Source: JAVJSD01 sp040219575 (GTDB taxonomy: Bacteria > Planctomycetota > Planctomycetia > Pirellulales > Pirellulaceae). From it: 64,000 bases of DNA. Below, in pieces: positions 61,101-64,000 of the stretch (positions are counted from its first letter, which is position 1; each line of letters begins with the position of its first letter). The notes below the pieces were generated by a model that saw only the letters and a list, made by a program, of their open reading frames with translations, was not told the DNA's origin and ran no database searches. The position numbers were made by a program, and so were the translations under genes. Where the stretch lies: positions 123,874 to 187,873 of the forward strand of contig JAVJSD010000011.1 of assembly GCA_040219575.1 (NCBI GenBank), in the 5' to 3' direction.

Positions 61101-62402
61101 CTTGTCGAGCAACTGCGCCGTGGAAACGACGCCGGCCGCATCCTCCCACGGCGACGTGGAGGAGTTCACGTCGAGACCGTTCGCTCGCCGCAGGTCGGCC
61201 AGCAGCCGCACCAGACGGGCATGGTTTGCTTCGGTCTGCCGCACGACCAGGATGTCCGACTGAATTGCGTACGTGGCAGTCCCGCCGACGCCGCTCCAAC
61301 TGGAAGAAGCCACGGCCCTGTGGAGAACGACCAACAGTGCGTCGGATCGGCCCGGATCGATGCGGAGCAGATCGGCGACGGGATAGAGTCGCGTGAAGAG
61401 CGGCGACTGCCCGCCATGCTTGGCGGAGGTCACCAGCGCCTCGCCGCGGACTTCATGCGTCAGTCCAAACGGCGTAAGCAACACGCGTAGGGCGGTGTCG
61501 AGGCGGACGGCCTGCAGATCGTGCGTCACCGTCTGTCTGGTGTCGATCGTTCCCCAACGCAGCTGCAGCGAGGCCCGATCAACGACGATCGGGATGTCGT
61601 GCCGCGCGGCGAGATCGTCGAGCGCGTCGTCGAGCCGCACATCGACCAACTTGAGCGACGTCGGCTTCGCGAGGGCGGTCAGGATCTTTTCACGGCCCGC
61701 CCGCGACGACTCCGGCAGATCGAGGTCGAGCGGTCGGCGGCGGCGTGGCTCACGCAGCATCTGCTCAAGACCGGCCAACAGCGCCTCGATGCGGCGATGC
61801 GCCTCGTCGGTCTGGACGATCAACAAGGCCCCCGGGCCGACATGGCACTCGCCCAGGCCGCCGACTTCGATCCAGTTCCCAGGCTCCACGGTCTCGCAAA
61901 CGATTTGAGCGACGTCGTCCTCGGTGATCGGCCCCTCGACGGTCAGCAGGCCGTCGAGACGATGCAGCCGCGACTCGTAATGCCCGACGACGCTCTTCCA
62001 GTAGGTCGACTCGCTCAACCACAACTCGCCGTTGTGTGAAAAAAGTTCGAGGCGGGGATCGCCCTGCTCGGCCAGCAGTTCGAGGGCGGTGCGGAGCGTG
62101 ATCCCCTCGGCCCGCAGCGAGACCCGCACGTTGGACGCAATGCCGGAATTCTTTAGCGCCGCGTGGTCGATGCGGATCGGCAGGTCGTGCTCGTCCGAGA
62201 AATCCTGCAGCACGTCGCGCAGCGGGCGATCTTCGACGTTGATCGAGACAAGGCGGTCGAGCGCCGCCGGTTCGCCGGGCTCGGTCGGCCGCGGCCAGAA
62301 GATCAAGCGGGGATCGGCGCCGTCGTAGCCCAGCTGCCAGACGGCCGCCAGGGCCAGCAGCGCCAGACCGAGCAGCACGAGTACGTACCGGCGAAGACGC
62401 AT
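58185..62402 (-). CDS. Tandem secretin-N/STN-like module protein with HEAT-like C terminus (1405 aa)
   Basis: An N-terminal membrane anchor (YVLVLLGLALLALAAVW) is followed by five or six tandem units of about 190 to 220 residues. Each has an STN/secretin-N strand-helix segment (VSINVEDRPLRDVLQDFSDE; VRLDDALDDLAARHDIPIVVD; PLGRVVRILQQEHRLPVTLD; RRLRDVLEQVAREHDMPLWFD) and then an N1-like part (VGPGALLIVQTDEAHRRIEALLAGLE). No secretin C-terminal pore follows; the last 250 residues are helical HEAT-like repeats (NALARYRLLVELREKG). Starting ATG 62402 has AGGA 8 bases upstream. Likely a periplasmic scaffold anchored in the inner membrane. Confidence 0.78.
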   Translation of the reverse strand: MRLRRYVLVLLGLALLALAAVWQLGYDGADPRLIFWPRPTEPGEPAALDRLVSINVEDRPLRDVLQDFSDEHDLPIRIDHAALKNSGIASNVRVSLRAEGITLRTALELLAEQGDPRLELFSHNGELWLSESTYWKSVVGHYESRLHRLDGLLTVEGPITEDDVAQIVCETVEPGNWIEVGGLGECHVGPGALLIVQTDEAHRRIEALLAGLEQMLREPRRRRPLDLDLPESSRAGREKILTALAKPTSLKLVDVRLDDALDDLAARHDIPIVVDRASLQLRWGTIDTRQTVTHDLQAVRLDTALRVLLTPFGLTHEVRGEALVTSAKHGGQSPLFTRLYPVADLLRIDPGRSDALLVVLHRAVASSSWSGVGGTATYAIQSDILVVRQTEANHARLVRLLADLRRANGLDVNSSTSPWEDAAGVVSTAQLLDKPTSLDWNEMPLGRVVRILQQEHRLPVTLDEGELRAVGVDANTPFTISAVDAPLSTALTWMLKPRDMAFTIVDDAVLITTTDEANDNEQARCYGVRRLTPTGDFDSLINVITTSVSPDSWPDVGGPSTVEYYGDALVVPQSREADREIAALLAGLESRLDQPDALKPIDVLPEPSQLARRVLEQLDKPAELELGQTSLANAVRRITAKYGVPVQVEYDSLIHHHVYGDTPTEGEFSRMRLGSALSLLARSLPAGVGISVRDSAVYFSDHRRAEENRLLRLYPTRGLVDNDVDAARLLGDFGERLVEQDEWHETGEFGDLLVVGTTWEKHQQWERLVMAIRRMQADPTIDALTPDAPPGSAEARLLATLEKPVDLDVQGRRLRDVLEQVAREHDMPLWFDESILSAMRRDLDAVVTFSLHGATLGRALELLLAEHELAYGLRHESLIITASHAPGYGPSIQPMLRLYQIGDLRRRYPPLKLEEPPLSSIGKQLPLYDSGFLTDFTEPSESPSFSRRLLQAVAMASPGAAVAVYDNLLGVYGAPASHRTVQAILSDMRVAIDLEVRGAEQSLLDRKVSLHCDDVPLPQAVEQLSREQQLPIRISYEMLAPERYPLGGPFSNTPSLRGETPSGGPPVVNCDLRNVTLREAIVSLGDAEFPLVPVEDHGLVIVTSPQRAEANPVARAHRLDHVLACYCELDIDSLARMAELMTRDSPFQRMMIAPCGESLVVLHTLQGHEDLRRWLTMLVEQADRAPRPYQLQRDDNTEAQQQLAERVMKAEDSLEAAWLAALATTVDYPTAALTEALAKRWMLANDDHDTRLCSALSRALKHGRYGPHREVPPLLAAFNDDDNALARYRLLVELREKGTDGVAELGGLLQAGEELSPDDRNAVLRLLAIRPEGADPAVPAIVEWLDDAESADQAVAALRAIDPEGRTARAYVEKNLANPQLPIPRRERLEKLRQKLDALFKPPTP

Positions 62403-62557
62403 GACGCGATCCTGAACAGTCGGCGGTGCACGCCTTGACGCATGTCCCGCGGGTCGCCGGCCCTGTCGGCGAGAGAAGCTGGAAACCGCAGTCTATCGCA
62501 AGCCGGCCGAGGCAGCAAAGGAATCGGCGGCCAGGCAGCGAGGGGCGTTTTCCTTCC

Positions 62558-62622
62558 GTAGCGGAACTCGCCAGAGTTCCGAGGTATTCGGTCGCATTCG
62601 GAAGTCTGGCGACTTCCGCTAC
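62558..62622. repeat. Dispersed palindromic element, copy 3 (65 bp)
   Basis: GTAGCGGAACTCGCCAGAGT ... GAAGTCTGGCGACTTCCGCTAC; same arms and inner half-palindromes as copies 1 and 2. The remaining sequence between 62403 and 62793 has no gene. Confidence 0.88.
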
Positions 62623-62793
62623 GAGTTCTCAGACAAAGCCAGGAGACGACGGACAAGGATGTTCGTCGTACGTCGCCACCGCCGGCGGATGCTTGCCTGG
62701 AGCCGTCGATTGTGTGTATCTTCGCTGCTGGGGCGACTGGTGGAAATCTCCGTGCGAGTGGGGCTCGCACATTCGCTCGATGAAAGGTGTTCG

Positions 62794-63690
62794 ATGATGG
62801 CTTCGATGCGCTGGTTTGTGTTGGTGTTCGCCGCCGCCTGCCTGACAGTCCCTCTGTCGTCGGCGACCCTGGCCCAGGCGCCGGCGGTTTCTCCCACGCA
62901 CAAAGACGTCGCCTACGACGACGACGATCCGGCGCAGAAGCTCGACGTGTACCTGGCCAAGTCCGACAAGCCGACGCCGGTGATGGTCTACATCCACGGC
63001 GGCGGCTGGCGGGCCGGCTCGAAGAACCGTATTCCCGCCTGGCTGCAACAGGCGGTGAGCGAAGGCTGGCTGTCGGTGGTCGCGGTCGAGTACCGCTTCA
63101 CCAACGTCGCGCCGCACCCGGCGCAGGTGAACGATTGCATGCGGGCCATTCAGTTCGTGCGTCACAACGCCGAGAAGTGGAACCTCGATCCCAAGCGGCT
63201 GGGCGTCACCGGCGGTTCGGCGGGCGGGCATCTCACGCTGTGGGTGGCGCTTCACGACGACGCGGCCGACGCCGACTCCAGCGATCCCGTGGAGCGCGAG
63301 TCGTCGCGGGCGGCCTGCGCCGTCAGCTTCGCCGGACCGACCGACTGGTCGCTGCTGAGCGAGATCGAACACAAGCATCCCGCCTATCGGCAACTGCTGG
63401 GCTACGAGCCGGGCACGCCGGCCGCCGAGATGAAGGCCGAGGCGATGCGCGACGTGTCGCCGATCAGCTTCGCCAGCAAGGACGATCCGCCGGTGATGCA
63501 GGTGCACGGCGACAAGGACGACATCGTGCCGCCGGAGCACGCGCACCATCTCGACAAGCAACTCAAGAGCGTGGGCGTGCCGTCGCAACTGGTCTTGATT
63601 GAAGGCGGCAATCACGGCGTCGCCGGCGCGGGACCGCAGGTGACGAAACAAGCGCGCGAGTTCGTCCGCAAACGGCTCGCCGACCGCTAG
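62794..63690 (+). CDS. Exported alpha/beta-hydrolase esterase (298 aa)
   Basis: Signal peptide after MMASMRWFVLVFAAACLTVPL. Oxyanion motif VYIHGGGWRAGSK, nucleophile elbow VTGGSAGGHLTLW, acid in QVHGDKDDIVPPEHA and final His in EGGNHG: the full catalytic triad of BD-FAE-type (feruloyl/acetyl) esterases. Sulfatases and esterases in one genome fit polysaccharide degradation. AAAGGTG before the ATG at 62794. Confidence 0.9.
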   Translation: MMASMRWFVLVFAAACLTVPLSSATLAQAPAVSPTHKDVAYDDDDPAQKLDVYLAKSDKPTPVMVYIHGGGWRAGSKNRIPAWLQQAVSEGWLSVVAVEYRFTNVAPHPAQVNDCMRAIQFVRHNAEKWNLDPKRLGVTGGSAGGHLTLWVALHDDAADADSSDPVERESSRAACAVSFAGPTDWSLLSEIEHKHPAYRQLLGYEPGTPAAEMKAEAMRDVSPISFASKDDPPVMQVHGDKDDIVPPEHAHHLDKQLKSVGVPSQLVLIEGGNHGVAGAGPQVTKQAREFVRKRLADR

Positions 63691-63934
63691 CGCTAGTCCG
63701 GAATATTCATGAGCACATTGCCGGGTTTATTGAGGACTGCATTTCCAATGCCGACGATGTAGCGAGAAATGTCGTTTGACTTTAACGGCAAGCCGGAGGA
63801 GGCGAGGGCGTGCGCACGACCTCGAACTAGCTGGAAACGTTGCTGCAACGATTCGCCGACGCCTGCGGAGGCTGTTGAATTGCCATCAGCGTATTGCCGG
63901 GGCCGGTAGAATGGGAGTAGGGAGGAAGCTCGCC

Positions 63935-64000
63935 ATGCTTGTTGATGAACCGTTTCGTTATCGAATCACCGACTTCGATCGGCAGGTGTTCGAGGCGTTC
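63935..64000 (+). CDS. Start of a gene cut by the window edge
   Basis: ATG with a GGGAGGAAG site 8 bases upstream opens a frame to the window end, reading MLVDEPFRYRITDFDRQVFEAF. Too short to assign. The segment 63691 to 63934 shows nothing recognisable. Confidence 0.5.
   Translation, partial: MLVDEPFRYRITDFDRQVFEAF

Noticed and set aside
1..64000. CRISPR arrays, rRNA or tRNA genes
   Set aside because: I saw no regularly spaced identical repeats with unique spacers and no cloverleaf or rRNA-like stretches. Tandem repeats present have no spacers.

Overview
The window is high-GC bacterial DNA, most likely from a planctomycete (Pirellula-type). The lineage is inferred from gene content: two secreted sulfatases, a large secreted protein with a propeller, HEAT-like repeats and a cytochrome-c CxxCH motif (the Pirellula/Verrucomicrobium heme-binding type), several PQQ-like beta-propeller proteins, a large RTX protein with an LExRELMA motif near its N terminus, paired lipid A genes (lpxI, lpxD), and a DUF2924 mobile module.

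1 to about 21.7 kb is a tailed-phage (prophage-like) structural block, almost all on the + strand. It holds a ParB-domain DNA methyltransferase interrupted by a LAGLIDADG intein, a short minus-strand block of small genes, terminase small and large subunits, a dodecin on the opposite strand, a zinc-ribbon protein, portal, a fused protease/scaffold/capsid protein, a capsid decoration protein, a head-tail connector, an HNH-AP2 homing endonuclease, two exported proteins (one papain-like, one thioredoxin-like), the tail tube, tail chaperones with a probable frameshift, tape measure, distal tail proteins and a zinc-ribbon glycosyltransferase. No integrase or lysis gene is visible; the element continues beyond the left edge.

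21.7 to 26.4 kb is a minus-strand block: a GT2/sulfotransferase fragment, a duplicated-domain fibre-like protein and an RHS/YD-repeat protein. The genes at both of its ends are cut, as expected for an inverted or inserted segment. Directly right of it, on the + strand, lies a JAMM (JAB/MPN) isopeptidase that has lost its 5' end and is translationally coupled to an E1-like (ThiF) adenylating enzyme. This is the remains of a bacterial ubiquitin-like conjugation cassette. A small membrane protein and a terminator follow.

27.9 to 36.6 kb is a graveyard with islands: a transposase remnant, a K+ channel, an arylsulfatase, a decayed DUF1254-like gene next to a 16-C homopolymer, a secreted protein, a CheX-like protein, and an HDOD protein whose 5' half has been replaced by a helix-turn-helix from a DUF2924/recombinase module. 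Other pieces of that module lie on the opposite strand next door.

36.7 to 64 kb is chromosomal: PQQ-propeller proteins, a sulfatase, the 1018-residue heme protein, a degenerate receiver, two propeller lipoproteins in one operon, a cupin, an antitoxin with a broken toxin, a zinc-ribbon membrane protein, an RTX protein fused to a C39-like peptidase, lpxI, lpxD, a thioredoxin, comB, an acyltransferase, a 1405-residue protein made of tandem secretin-N-like modules, and an esterase. Gaps between these genes are full of palindromic and tandem repeats, including one palindromic element of 62 to 65 bp present three times within 9 kb.
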